A stretch of 64,000 nucleotides of DNA, taken from contig JANQRU010000004.1 of the NCBI GenBank assembly GCA_028284415.1, positions 558,001 through 622,000 on the forward strand, written 5' to 3'. The notes below the pieces were generated by a model that had not been told where the DNA came from, did not search any database, and saw only the letters and a program-made list of their open reading frames with translations. This DNA comes from Pyrinomonadaceae bacterium. GTDB taxonomy: Bacteria > Acidobacteriota > Blastocatellia > Pyrinomonadales > Pyrinomonadaceae. Shown piece after piece: positions 37,280 through 46,088 of the stretch. Numbering within the stretch: the first letter of the stretch is position 1; the number at the start of each line of letters is the position of its first letter. The position numbers were made by a program, and so were the translations under genes.

Positions 37280-39190
37280 ATGAGAAAAATTTCTTTAATT
37301 TTTGTTTTTATAAGTCTGTTTTTTGCGTTCAATACATTTTCGCAAAATATTACGCCAATCGCTGAGGTTCAAGGTGAAGAGTTTCTATCCCCACTTGTCG
37401 GAAAAGATGTAACTGTTCAAGGCATTGTAACAGCAATCAGAAAACGCGGTTTTTACATTCAAACCCCCGATGACAAGGTTGATGACAAGCCAAGCACTTC
37501 GGAAGGAATTTACATCTACACGGGTGATGAACCGTCGTCAGATATTGCCATCGGTAATTTAGTTGAAGTCAGCGGGAATGTTGTTGAATTTCGACCTCAA
37601 CGCGAGCGTTATGCATTGTTTTTAACTGAAATTACAAAACCGAAAGTAAAAATAATTTCAAAGGAAAATCCTCTGCCAAAACCCTATGTTTTGACTGAAA
37701 AAGATTTACAGCCTAAAGGAAATCCCGACCAATTAGAACGCTTTGAGGGAATGCTTCTCAAAGTTGAAGAGATGAAAGTCGTTGCTCCAACCGGAGGATT
37801 TACTGACCGAAAAACAGGCTTGGTTAAGTCCGATGGGGCGTTCTTCGGTGTTCTTGCCAATACGCCGAGACCTTTCCGCGAACCGGGACTCGAGGTATTA
37901 AAAGTTTTGTTTGATAAATTGCCGCAGACCTATCCAATTTTTGATATGAACCCTGAGTTAATTCGGGTTGATAGCGATGGCTTAAATGGTGGCGAACCAA
38001 TTGATGTAACGGCTGGAGCAACCTTAAAAAATCTTGTCGGAGTCTTGGATTACAGCTTCCGAGCATATACGCTTTTGCTTGATCCGAGAGTTAAGCCAAC
38101 TGTCGAGGGTAATAAAACATTTGTGAAAGCAAGTCCTGCCGCCGAAAACGAAGTTACAGTTGCAAGTTTTAACCTCGAAAACTTTTTTGACGATGAAGAA
38201 AATTCTGATTTAAGACGAAAGGAAACAAAAGTTTCTAAAGAGCATTTTGAAAGACGTTTGAAAAAAGCATCAATGGCAATTCGTGATGTGGTTTCGATGC
38301 CTGATGTTTTGGGAATTGTCGAAGTTGAAAACCTAACTGTTCTTAAAAAACTTGCCGACAGAATCAATAAAGATGCTGAAGCGGCTAAACAACCCAACCC
38401 AAAATATGAAGCATTTTTGGAAGAAAGTAATGATTTGCGAGGCATAGACGTTGGCTTTTTGATCAAAACATCAAAGATCAAAGTCAACAAAGTGCAACAA
38501 CTTGCCAAAGATATAAAACTTGACCACAAAGACGCAAATGAAAATGAAACTCTATTTTCGCGTCCACCAATTTTAATTGAAGTCGAAGTTCCGAAAGAAA
38601 ATGAAGAAGAAAAATTTGCGTTTACGGTAATCGTCAATCATTTCAAATCTTACAGAGGAATAGACGATCCTAAAAGCGGTGACCGCGTGCAGAATAAAAA
38701 GCGTATGCAAGCTGAATTTCTAGCCAAATTTGTTCAGGAACGCCAAAAAGAAAACCCTAATGAAATGATCGTCGTTATCGGTGACTTTAATTCATTTCAA
38801 TTTAATGACGGATTTAATGACCTGATCGGAACTCTCAAAGGCAAGCCCGAAAGAAATGTTTTGACCCCCTCAAAAGAGGTTTATGAAACAGGTTTGGTAA
38901 ATCTAGTTGACTATATTTCTGCGGAAAACCGCTATTCATATATCTTCGGCGGTTCGGCTCAAGTTCTCGACCACATATTAATCAACCGCCCTGCCCGCTC
39001 AAAGGCAAAAAAATTCGGCTACGCACGCTTAAATGTTGACTTTCCGAAGGTTTACGCCAACGACGAAACTCGCCCCGAAAGAATCTCCGACCATGACGTT
39101 CCCGTCTTATATTTGTCTTTTGGTGAAGAAAAGAAAGAAGAAAAAAGCAAAGAGGAAACACCTAAAACTGAAGAAAGGAAAGACAACTAA
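37280..39190 (+). CDS. Secreted endonuclease/exonuclease/phosphatase-family nuclease
   Basis: This 636-aa protein has a signal peptide ending NTFSQ (about 22). An N-terminal OB-fold-like domain (about 25-150) begins PIAEVQGEEFLSPLVGKDVTVQGIV, as in extracellular nucleases of the ExeM/YhcR type. The EEP catalytic domain (about 290-605) has ASFNLENFFDD, GIVEVENL, NHFKSYRG, the catalytic GDFNS, DHILIN and ISDHDVPV. The last 30 residues are a Lys/Glu tail. It probably degrades extracellular DNA for nutrient or phosphate supply. It converges with the photolyase-like gene, overlapping its stop by 4 bp. Confidence 0.9.
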   Translation: MRKISLIFVFISLFFAFNTFSQNITPIAEVQGEEFLSPLVGKDVTVQGIVTAIRKRGFYIQTPDDKVDDKPSTSEGIYIYTGDEPSSDIAIGNLVEVSGNVVEFRPQRERYALFLTEITKPKVKIISKENPLPKPYVLTEKDLQPKGNPDQLERFEGMLLKVEEMKVVAPTGGFTDRKTGLVKSDGAFFGVLANTPRPFREPGLEVLKVLFDKLPQTYPIFDMNPELIRVDSDGLNGGEPIDVTAGATLKNLVGVLDYSFRAYTLLLDPRVKPTVEGNKTFVKASPAAENEVTVASFNLENFFDDEENSDLRRKETKVSKEHFERRLKKASMAIRDVVSMPDVLGIVEVENLTVLKKLADRINKDAEAAKQPNPKYEAFLEESNDLRGIDVGFLIKTSKIKVNKVQQLAKDIKLDHKDANENETLFSRPPILIEVEVPKENEEEKFAFTVIVNHFKSYRGIDDPKSGDRVQNKKRMQAEFLAKFVQERQKENPNEMIVVIGDFNSFQFNDGFNDLIGTLKGKPERNVLTPSKEVYETGLVNLVDYISAENRYSYIFGGSAQVLDHILINRPARSKAKKFGYARLNVDFPKVYANDETRPERISDHDVPVLYLSFGEEKKEEKSKEETPKTEERKDN

Positions 39191-40659
39191 CTCGTAAAAT
39201 CTTCTAAAAACTCGTTTGCCGTTTTCAGTAGGCGAGTTTTTCTTTCTTCATCCATTTTTTCAAGCATACGGGGCATCATTGAGAGTCTTGGATTTGATTT
39301 GAAAAAGTCTTTGTGTTTGTCAATAAAACGCCAGTAGAGTCCATCCCAAATTTCTGTCCAGTCTTCGCTTTTTTTGTAGTCAGACATTTTACAGATGTAA
39401 TTTGAACCCGAAATGTATGGCTTTGTTGTGATTGAATTTTCAGCGTAGAGGCTCATCCCATAGACATTTGGCACCATCACCCAATCGTATGCGTCAATAT
39501 ACATTTCCATAAACCATTCGTAGGCTTCGTCGGGGTGAATCTCGGTTAGAACCATAAAATTACCGAGAATCATTAAGCGTTCGATGTGATGATTGTAGGA
39601 ATTTTTGAGAAGTTTTTTGATGACATCATCAAGCGGTTCGATTCTCGTTTCGCCCGTCCAGAAACTTTCCGGTAATTTGCGTTCGTGATTCCAAAAATTA
39701 GAAGTTCTTTGCTTGCGTCCGATTTCAATGTAAATCCCACGCATAAATTCCCGCCAACCGATAACTTGTCGGACAAAACCTTCGAGAGAATTCAAAGGCG
39801 TATCATTTTCGTCAGCGAAAGATAAAGTTTTATCAACGATTTGATTCGGCGTTAAAAGCCCGCAGTTGAGCATTGGAGTTAAAACGCCGTGAAAGACAAA
39901 TTCTTCTTCTTTTGCAATCGCATCTTCGTAATCACCAAATTTTTCGAGACGTTCTTCAAGGAATTCATCAAGCCATTTTTCCGCATCTTCAAAAGTTACG
40001 GGATACGCAAAATTTTCTGAATCACCATAGTTTTCGCCAAAATTTTCTTCGACGTATTCGATCGCTTCTTTGACGAATTCGTTTTGTTCGGGGCGTTTGA
40101 TTTCGGGCGGCTCGACATCTTTTGGTAATTTTTTGCGGTTTTCCGTATCGTAGGTTAATTTTCCGCCGACGGGTTCGCCATCTTCATCCATCAAGATATT
40201 GTGGCGTTTTCTCTCTTCACGATAAAAACTTGTCATCGAAAAGCTTTTCTTGCCCGAAAAATAATCCTCAATGTCTTCCGCCGAATTTATAAACATCGGC
40301 GTATCTTTTTGCGTGTACTCGATTTCGGCTTCGTCGAGGCATTCCCTGAATCTTGTTCCAACCCAATCATCAACCAAATTTAGAAATACTACTTCTTCGA
40401 CGTCTTCATCTTTTAATATCTCGGCGATGTCCTGAGTTTTTTCGAGTTCATCGAATTCAACATAACGAACATCAAAATCTCTTTCGTTAAGATAGTTTTC
40501 GTAAAATTTCATCGTCGCCCGATGAAGCACTAATTTTTGTTTGTGAAATTTGAATTGTGTGAAAAAAAGCGGTTCTTCGACCAAAAAGATTTTTTCAATA
40601 TCTTCCAAAACCGGATTATGCGAAAAAATCTGATGCGGATAAATTACTGTGGCTTTCAT
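39187..40659 (-). CDS. Photolyase/cryptochrome-related protein (DPRP), lacking FeS cysteines
   Basis: This 490-aa protein of the deoxyribodipyrimidine photolyase-related family (PF04244; PhrB/CryB group) has the N-terminal Rossmann-like domain beginning ATVIYPHQIFSHNP and a C-terminal FAD domain with GVLTPMLNCGLLTP, GWREFMRGIY and SYNHHIERLMILGN. Typical members hold a [4Fe-4S] cluster through a Cys-x2-Cys after MSDY and two further Cys. Here that region reads NYICKMSDYKKSEDW and only three Cys exist in the whole protein (107, 266, 423). The cluster is therefore probably absent. The ribosome site AAGGGGAAG precedes the ATG. Repair of (6-4) photoproducts or photoreception is possible. Confidence 0.85.
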   Translation of the reverse strand: MKATVIYPHQIFSHNPVLEDIEKIFLVEEPLFFTQFKFHKQKLVLHRATMKFYENYLNERDFDVRYVEFDELEKTQDIAEILKDEDVEEVVFLNLVDDWVGTRFRECLDEAEIEYTQKDTPMFINSAEDIEDYFSGKKSFSMTSFYREERKRHNILMDEDGEPVGGKLTYDTENRKKLPKDVEPPEIKRPEQNEFVKEAIEYVEENFGENYGDSENFAYPVTFEDAEKWLDEFLEERLEKFGDYEDAIAKEEEFVFHGVLTPMLNCGLLTPNQIVDKTLSFADENDTPLNSLEGFVRQVIGWREFMRGIYIEIGRKQRTSNFWNHERKLPESFWTGETRIEPLDDVIKKLLKNSYNHHIERLMILGNFMVLTEIHPDEAYEWFMEMYIDAYDWVMVPNVYGMSLYAENSITTKPYISGSNYICKMSDYKKSEDWTEIWDGLYWRFIDKHKDFFKSNPRLSMMPRMLEKMDEERKTRLLKTANEFLEDFTS

Positions 40660-40672
40660 TTTGTACTTCCCC

Positions 40673-40700
40673 TTGTTCTTTGTTCGTAGTACGTTCTTTG
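40673..40700. repeat. Heptamer words in the photolyase leader
   Basis: TTGTTCT, TTGTTCG, TAGTACG and TTCTTTG follow each other in 7-nt steps (plus strand). On the minus strand the photolyase ribosome-binding site lies at the edge of this block, so the repeat is part of its 5' UTR. Confidence 0.55.
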
Positions 40701-40748
40701 TTAAATTTCAATTTTTGCAAATGCCAACCGTAAAGCGTATGACAAAAT

Positions 40749-40973
40749 TTAATTCTCAGTGTTTCTTTCTTTGTATGCCTGTACAGCTTCGGCGGCTCCA
40801 GCGTGCATAATCTCGGGTTTGTGGTATTTCCAGAAATGTTCAAATTCTTCTTCGTTCATTTCACCCTTTTCTTCTTTGGTCTTATTTTTTAGGTACATTT
40901 CGCACCATTCCCGCATCTCCATATTTTTATTCAACGCGGTTCTTGCTCCGTGCATCATATTATCTCGTTCCAT
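40749..40973 (-). CDS. Small charged hypothetical protein
   Basis: This 74-aa helical protein is rich in Glu, Lys and Met (MREWCEMYLKNKTKEEKGEM; HFWKYHKPEIMHAG). There is no signal peptide. The ATG at 40973 has a perfect AAGGAG eight bases upstream, the best evidence that it is real. An overlapping frame (40616-40843) has no such support. It lies directly upstream of the photolyase-like gene on the same strand, with the heptamer block between, and may be its operon partner. No family recognised. Confidence 0.7.
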   Translation of the reverse strand: MERDNMMHGARTALNKNMEMREWCEMYLKNKTKEEKGEMNEEEFEHFWKYHKPEIMHAGAAEAVQAYKERNTEN

Positions 40974-41069
40974 AATTATCGCTCCTTGTGTTAAATTTCT
41001 TTAATAAGAACATTTTCGCAAGTTTCGCGTAATAATGAAAATTCAGATTTCGCTCTTGGAGTTTATTTA

Positions 41070-42593
41070 GTGAGAAAAATACTTTTATCGACGCTTTTGG
41101 TCTTGTCATTATTCTCAAGTTTTTCTTTTGCTCAAACTACAGCAAAAAATGTGACAAAGGATAAACCGCTTGTCGCAGTTAATAATGACGGTTCTCCATT
41201 TGTAAATAAAAAATTGGCAAATGGTTTGGAAGTAATTGTTTTGCCAGACAAATCAGTTCCGCTTGTAACGGTAGAAATTGCCGTGAGAAATGGATCTTTT
41301 ACCGAACCACTTGAATTCAATGGATTATCGCATCTTTATGAACATATGTTCTTCAAGCCAAACAAGGCAGTTGGGATTTTCCGCTGTGAAAGCTTTCTGC
41401 GAAATGCCAGAAGTGACGCCCGGTACATGAGGGTTTATCAAGCAGAAAATTGTGGTGAAAAGCTAAAATTCAAACAATCTATTGGAAGCGTAAATTATCT
41501 CGGCAATATTGGTCAGATGGGAATTACATATAACGGAACAACCCGCGAAGAAGTTGTTAATTATTATTTCACCACGACCAGCCCTTATCTTTCGACAGCC
41601 ATCAAATTCATCAGTGATGCGATTCGTTTTCCAAATTTCGATGCTGAAGAGTTAGAGCGCGAGAAAAAGGTTGTACTTGGGGAAATTGACCGAAATGAAT
41701 CAAATCCATACTTTTATCTGAACCGAGCTTTGCAAGATAAAATGTATTACAAATATCCAACCCGTAAAAATCCGCTTGGCACGAGACAAACCGTTACATC
41801 CGCAACGGTCGAAAAAATGAAAACTATCCAAGAGCGTTATTATGTTCCAAACAATGCAGCTCTTATAGTGACGGGAGATGTGAATCCCGAAGAAGTTTTC
41901 AAATTAGCTGAGAAAAATTTGGGAGCTTGGGAAAAACGAAAGACCGACCCTTTCAAAGAATTCCCGATAGTCGAACATCCGCCGATTAAAAAAAGCGAAG
42001 GAGTTATCGTAAAACAACCGATAAACAATGTTCTGATCCAAGTTGGATGGCATGGTCCTTCAATTGGAAAAGATGATGCGGCAACTTATGCAGCAGATGT
42101 TTTTTCATACATTCTGGGACAGGCTGATTCTAAGTTCCAAAGAGCTTTAGTTGATTCAAAATTAGCCGTGGCGGCAGATATAACTTATTACACACAAAGA
42201 AATGTCGGTCCGATCACGTTAACTCTCGTAACTTCACCTAAAAAAGCTAAAGAAGCTTTGAAAGTGGCTTACGAGCAAATCGAAAAATTTGATAAACCTG
42301 ATTATTACAGCAATCAGGAATTAGAAAACTCCAAAACGTTACTTGAATCTAGAGACCTTTTTGAGCGTGAAAAACCAAGCACTTATTCGCATACACTCGG
42401 CTTTTGGTGGTCTTCGACAGGAATTGACTATTTCCGTGGTTATCACAAAAACCTACGTGCGGTTTCGCGTAAAGAAATCAATCGTTACGTCAGAACCTAC
42501 ATAAAAGGCAAACCAAGAATAGGCGTCGCACTTATATCACCGGAAGGGCAAGCGACCGCAAAATTAACGGAGGCAGAGTTAATAGGTAAATAA
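41070..42593 (+). CDS. M16 zinc metallopeptidase, catalytic subunit, with 37-aa insertion
   Basis: Secreted insulinase/pitrilysin-family protease of 507 aa with a signal peptide ending FSFAQ (about 22). The zinc motif is H88-L-Y-E91-H92. The third ligand is most likely Glu205 (VVLGEI), giving 113 residues from His92 where about 76 are usual. The difference equals a 37-residue segment (about 103-139, IFRCESFLRNARSDARYMRV and on) that looks unlike the family and is bounded by TTGG repeats in the DNA. It starts GTG. It ends 3 bp before its non-catalytic partner, the typical two-gene M16 pair that forms a clam-shell heterodimer in the periplasm. Confidence 0.9.
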   Translation: MRKILLSTLLVLSLFSSFSFAQTTAKNVTKDKPLVAVNNDGSPFVNKKLANGLEVIVLPDKSVPLVTVEIAVRNGSFTEPLEFNGLSHLYEHMFFKPNKAVGIFRCESFLRNARSDARYMRVYQAENCGEKLKFKQSIGSVNYLGNIGQMGITYNGTTREEVVNYYFTTTSPYLSTAIKFISDAIRFPNFDAEELEREKKVVLGEIDRNESNPYFYLNRALQDKMYYKYPTRKNPLGTRQTVTSATVEKMKTIQERYYVPNNAALIVTGDVNPEEVFKLAEKNLGAWEKRKTDPFKEFPIVEHPPIKKSEGVIVKQPINNVLIQVGWHGPSIGKDDAATYAADVFSYILGQADSKFQRALVDSKLAVAADITYYTQRNVGPITLTLVTSPKKAKEALKVAYEQIEKFDKPDYYSNQELENSKTLLESRDLFEREKPSTYSHTLGFWWSSTGIDYFRGYHKNLRAVSRKEINRYVRTYIKGKPRIGVALISPEGQATAKLTEAELIGK

Positions 42594-42596
42594 ATT

Positions 42597-43958
42597 ATGA
42601 AAGTGGTAAACAGAAAATTTTTAGTAGTTAGCAGATTTATTTCCTTGGCATTTGTTTCTTTGTCTCTCGTTGCAATTACCTTTGCACAAGGCAAGACAAA
42701 TATTGCCGATCAATTAGCACTTGTTTCGGAGTTTGAAGTCAATGGGTTGAAAGTTATAGTCAAGCGTCGTCCGACAGCTCCGACGGTTGCGGCAGGACTT
42801 TTTGTTCGTGGTGGAGCGAGAAATATCTCCGATAAAGATGCAGGAATCGAATATTTTACGTTGGATGCGGCGACAGAAGGAAGCAAAAAGTTTCCAAAAG
42901 CCGTCATACGTCGTGAACTTGCCAGCACAGGAAGCGGTATCGGTGCATCAGCAAGCAATGATTACAGCGTTATGACATTTGGCTCAACTCTTGAGCATTT
43001 TGACAGAACTTGGGAAATTTTCACAGATGTTGCGATGAATCCAACTTTTCAAAAAGATAATGTCGAAAGAGTCCGCGAAAAGATTCTGACATCTTTAAGA
43101 GATGATGAGGATGAAGCAGATGATTTCTTACAAGTCCTGCAAGATCGAATCATTTACAAAAATCATCCGTATTACAACAATGTTCGCGGCAAACTTGATA
43201 CTGTTTCTAAGTTTACGCCTGCTCAATTAAAGGCTTATCACCAAAAGATAATGAAAACTTCAAAGCTCTTGCTTGTAGTTGTTGGTGATATAAACGCAGA
43301 AGATTTCAAGAAAAAAGTATCTGATACGATCGGTAAATTGCCGCGTGGAAACTATAAAGAGAATCCGATTCCCGCACTCGATTTTTCGAAAGCTACTCTA
43401 GAGGTTTCACCCCGCACACTTCCAACAAATTACATTCAAGGTGTTTTCAATGCACCTTCTTTAGATAATCCTGATTATTATGCAATGCGTGTTGCCGTGA
43501 CAATTTTGCGTAATCGTCTTTTTGAGGAGGTACGAGAAAAAAGGCAATTATCTTATGCACCAAGCGCAAGCCTTAATGAACTTTTAGCAAATACCGCGAA
43601 TATTTACGTTACGGCGGTTGATGCTAATCAGACAGTCAGCATTATGCTCAATGAGATAAAAGCATTGCGTCAAAAGCCAGTCAGCAACAGAGAAATTTCT
43701 GCTGTGGCAGGACAGTTTTTGACAACGTATTATCTCGGTCAGGAAACGAATTCAGCTCAGGCAGCTGAACTTGCAAAATATGAATTAATCGGCGGTGGAT
43801 GGCGAAATTCCTTTGAATTTCTTAACCGTCTGCGAGAAGTTACTCCTCAAAAAGTTCAAGGGGTTTCACAAAAATATATGAAAAATCTACGGTTTGTTGT
43901 CGTCGGAAATCCGGTTGCAATAAACAAAACAATATTTTTGGAACAAAACTTGGAATAA
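42597..43958 (+). CDS. M16 peptidase-like, non-catalytic subunit
   Basis: This 453-aa secreted partner of the previous gene has an N-terminal signal segment through TFAQ (about 31). It lacks HxxEH (the position reads AGIEYFTLDAATEG) but keeps the substrate-binding Arg/Tyr motif of the second half (EVREKRQLSYAPSA, about 320). In heterodimeric M16 proteases such subunits complete the active chamber. The 3-bp spacing and opposite complement of motifs strongly suggest an obligate pair. Confidence 0.92.
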   Translation: MKVVNRKFLVVSRFISLAFVSLSLVAITFAQGKTNIADQLALVSEFEVNGLKVIVKRRPTAPTVAAGLFVRGGARNISDKDAGIEYFTLDAATEGSKKFPKAVIRRELASTGSGIGASASNDYSVMTFGSTLEHFDRTWEIFTDVAMNPTFQKDNVERVREKILTSLRDDEDEADDFLQVLQDRIIYKNHPYYNNVRGKLDTVSKFTPAQLKAYHQKIMKTSKLLLVVVGDINAEDFKKKVSDTIGKLPRGNYKENPIPALDFSKATLEVSPRTLPTNYIQGVFNAPSLDNPDYYAMRVAVTILRNRLFEEVREKRQLSYAPSASLNELLANTANIYVTAVDANQTVSIMLNEIKALRQKPVSNREISAVAGQFLTTYYLGQETNSAQAAELAKYELIGGGWRNSFEFLNRLREVTPQKVQGVSQKYMKNLRFVVVGNPVAINKTIFLEQNLE

Positions 43959-43989
43959 TAAGAAAAATGCAGATTTACATTAAATCAAA

Positions 43990-44081
43990 CCAAGCGGAAA
44001 CGCGACCGTTAGGAAGCGTGTTTTCTCGGAGTGAATGACACGCTCGTTCACACTCGCGTTTCTGCCGTTAATTCTGCTTGG
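43990..44081. repeat. REP-like nested inverted repeat upstream of trmB
   Basis: Three nested pairs occur: CCAAGC/GCTTGG (43990-43995, 44076-44081), GAAACGCGA/TCGCGTTTC (43997-44005, 44054-44062) and AGCGTGT/ACACGCT (44015-44021, 44038-44044). It is GC-rich against an AT-rich background. The CGCGACCGTTAGGAAGCG core resembles repetitive extragenic elements I associate with acidobacterial genomes (recollection, unverified). Confidence 0.7.
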
Positions 44082-44116
44082 ATACCTAACTTCTATCCAT
44101 TAAAATAAACCTCATC

Positions 44117-44743
44117 ATGGCTAGACCAAGAATCCATCAGCACGTCAATCCCCTCGCAAAATATTTCCGTGAACTGCCTGTAAAACCTCTGAAATTGGAA
44201 GAAGTCTTTGCCAATCCAAAACTTCCACTTCATTTTGATATAGGTTGCGGACGTGGGAGGTTTTTGCTTGAAATGGCAGAAATCAAAAAAGATTGGAATT
44301 TTTTGGGTGCTGAAATACGAGAGCCTTTAGTAATCGAAGCGAATAAGATCAGAGATGAAAAAGGTTTACAAAATCTGCATTATGAATTTTGTAATGCGAC
44401 GCTTGATTCAGAGGTTCTGTTGGAAAAAATTCCGAAAGATATTTTGCAGATGGTTACGATTCAATTTCCCGACCCTTGGTTTAAAAAAAGACACGCCAAA
44501 CGCCGTATGGTCAAAGATAATATGGTCAAAGCTATTACTAAAAAATTAGCTAAAAATGGAGAAGTTTTTATTCAAACTGACGTAGAGTTTTTAGCCGAAG
44601 AAATGTTTGAACTATTTGATCAGAGCGGACATTTTGATCAAATAGACACGAAAGAAAATATTCTGCCGATCAAAACTGAAAGAGAAAAGTCAGTCGAGAA
44701 TAGAAATTTACCTATTTATAGATCACTTTTTAAAAAAATTTAA
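44117..44743 (+). CDS. trmB: tRNA (guanine-N7-)-methyltransferase
   Basis: This 208-aa SAM-dependent enzyme makes m7G46 in tRNA. The SAM site is FDIGCGRGRFLLEMA (about 40-54). The FLGAEIREPLV strand contributes the acidic residue, and the catalytic/RNA motif is QFPDPWFKKRHAKRR (about 116-130). Length and motif order are canonical. A terminator begins at the stop. It is single, between the REP-like element and a convergent gene. Confidence 0.96.
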   Translation: MARPRIHQHVNPLAKYFRELPVKPLKLEEVFANPKLPLHFDIGCGRGRFLLEMAEIKKDWNFLGAEIREPLVIEANKIRDEKGLQNLHYEFCNATLDSEVLLEKIPKDILQMVTIQFPDPWFKKRHAKRRMVKDNMVKAITKKLAKNGEVFIQTDVEFLAEEMFELFDQSGHFDQIDTKENILPIKTEREKSVENRNLPIYRSLFKKI

Positions 44744-44769
44744 GGCAGAGAAAATTTCTTTCCCTGCCT
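44743..44769 (+). terminator. Intrinsic terminator of trmB
   Basis: AGGCAG-A-GAAA (44743-44753) pairs with TTTC-C-CTGCCT (44759-44769), followed by ATTTTTAATTTTT. It starts at the last base of the stop codon. Confidence 0.8.
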
Positions 44770-44793
44770 ATTTTTAATTTTTAATCCGTTGGC

Positions 44794-45960
44794 TTACCAA
44801 CTTATTTCTAATTCATATTCATCATCGCCCCGGTCAGGATCGAATACCTGTATGGTAGCTGTGTAATCATTCTGGCGATTCGGTTGTTCTAAAATAGAAA
44901 CAGTTCCTCGTCCGTCACGTTTTCTAACCGTGACGCTTCCGCGACGGGCAGCTAAATATCCTTCTAAATCATATCGAACATTTGATAAGCCACTTCCTGA
45001 AATATCAATTGAATCGACAAAATCTCCCGAGATACGGATATTCGCTGTTTGATCGACTCTTCCACGCCAAACAACCTTTCCTGATTGATAGGATTCTTGA
45101 GTATTCGAAGCCTGCCAGCTAATACTCAAGCGATAATTATCTGCACCACCTCTAGTATCAAAAACCTGTATGATTGCTGTGAAATTGTTCGCTCGATTTG
45201 GTTGTTGTAACACAGAAGCCCCTCCACGTCCATCGAGTTTTCTGACCGAGTAAGTGGCGTTACGTCTGGGGATTATACCTTGTACTGTTTGCGTTCCTTG
45301 AACCAATCTTCCGGCAACTGTGTCAGTAGTAACCTGACCATTTCTGATAATTATATTGGCACGATTATCCACTCGCCCGATCCAATTAATAGTTCCCGTT
45401 TGCGTTCCGCGACGACGATTTCCACGATTACGATTTGGAAAACGCGGGTTTCTCCCGATTGTATTTCCAATCACCGTATTGTATTGTTTGCGTCTGCCAT
45501 CATACCCATCGTTATAGCCTTTCCGATAGTAGGCTTCATATGTTTTGTTGTATCTTCCTTCATAACGCAGAGGAAGACGCGAGATGCCTCTGTCTTTATC
45601 TTCTTCACCATAGTCATAGCCTTTCTCATAAGCATCTCTCTGGTCATCTGTCCAACGATTATCTGACCTTATACTTCGATACCCCGTGTTATAGCCATCC
45701 CGATAAAATGACTCATATTTATCTTCAAATTTTTCATCATATCTTTCATAATTACTGCTTCGGTTTCTTCTTGCATCATTTACGCCATCTTGAAATCCTT
45801 CTTCATAATATCCGCACTTTATCGGCGATAATTTACTTCTATCGCACCTTTGGACATAACTTGCACCTGAAACAGTTCTGATCTGTGCAAAGATACTTTG
45901 CCCGACAAGACCTATCATAAAGGTCATCAATAAAAACAAAACTAAATTCTTTATTTTCAT
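44794..45960 (-). CDS. Secreted repeat protein with two tandem C-terminal beta domains
   Basis: This 388-aa protein has a signal peptide ending QSIFAQ (about 26). Residues about 35-165 contain repeated DGYNTGY, KGYDYGEEDKDRG and KGYNDGYDGR units, a Tyr/Gly/acidic helical repeat of the kind found in acidobacterial surface proteins. Residues about 195-290 and 300-388 are two copies of a domain with the pattern W-x-GRVD, a VRKxDGRG strand, LxQPNRxNxxTAxIQVFD and a final SW. I know no name for it. The ATG at 45960 is chosen because it begins the signal peptide; the longer frame adds 23 unlikely residues. It lies downstream of an M48 protease behind a terminator. Confidence 0.75.
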   Translation of the reverse strand: MKIKNLVLFLLMTFMIGLVGQSIFAQIRTVSGASYVQRCDRSKLSPIKCGYYEEGFQDGVNDARRNRSSNYERYDEKFEDKYESFYRDGYNTGYRSIRSDNRWTDDQRDAYEKGYDYGEEDKDRGISRLPLRYEGRYNKTYEAYYRKGYNDGYDGRRKQYNTVIGNTIGRNPRFPNRNRGNRRRGTQTGTINWIGRVDNRANIIIRNGQVTTDTVAGRLVQGTQTVQGIIPRRNATYSVRKLDGRGGASVLQQPNRANNFTAIIQVFDTRGGADNYRLSISWQASNTQESYQSGKVVWRGRVDQTANIRISGDFVDSIDISGSGLSNVRYDLEGYLAARRGSVTVRKRDGRGTVSILEQPNRQNDYTATIQVFDPDRGDDEYELEISW

Positions 45961-46031
45961 AGTATTCTTTATATTTTTTACGGGAGATAAACTTAATTTT
46001 TCGCGGGGATAGAATTTACAGTTTAACAAAA

Positions 46032-46068
46032 AAACGAGATGAAATTTTTTGTTAATTCCATCTCGTTT
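46032..46068 (-). terminator. Intrinsic terminator of the M48 protease gene
   Basis: AAACGAGATG (46032-46041) and CATCTCGTTT (46059-46068) are perfect arms with a 17-nt loop. A T tract then GTTAAAC follows on the minus strand. It is located 21 bp after the stop. Confidence 0.85.
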
Positions 46069-46088
46069 CTTTTACATCCATTTTGTGT

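Noticed and set aside
38050..38637. 195-aa minus-strand ORF
   Set aside because: Antisense to the catalytic domain of the secreted nuclease; Ser-rich shadow without ribosome site.
40616..40843. 75-aa minus-strand ORF overlapping the photolyase start
   Set aside because: It runs through the heptamer repeat and overlaps the better supported 74-aa gene, which has a perfect AAGGAG; composition is not coding-like.
42597..43958. Second M16 gene as a broken protease
   Set aside because: Loss of HxxEH is normal for the non-catalytic partner of heterodimeric M16 proteases; the frame and the R/Y motif are intact.
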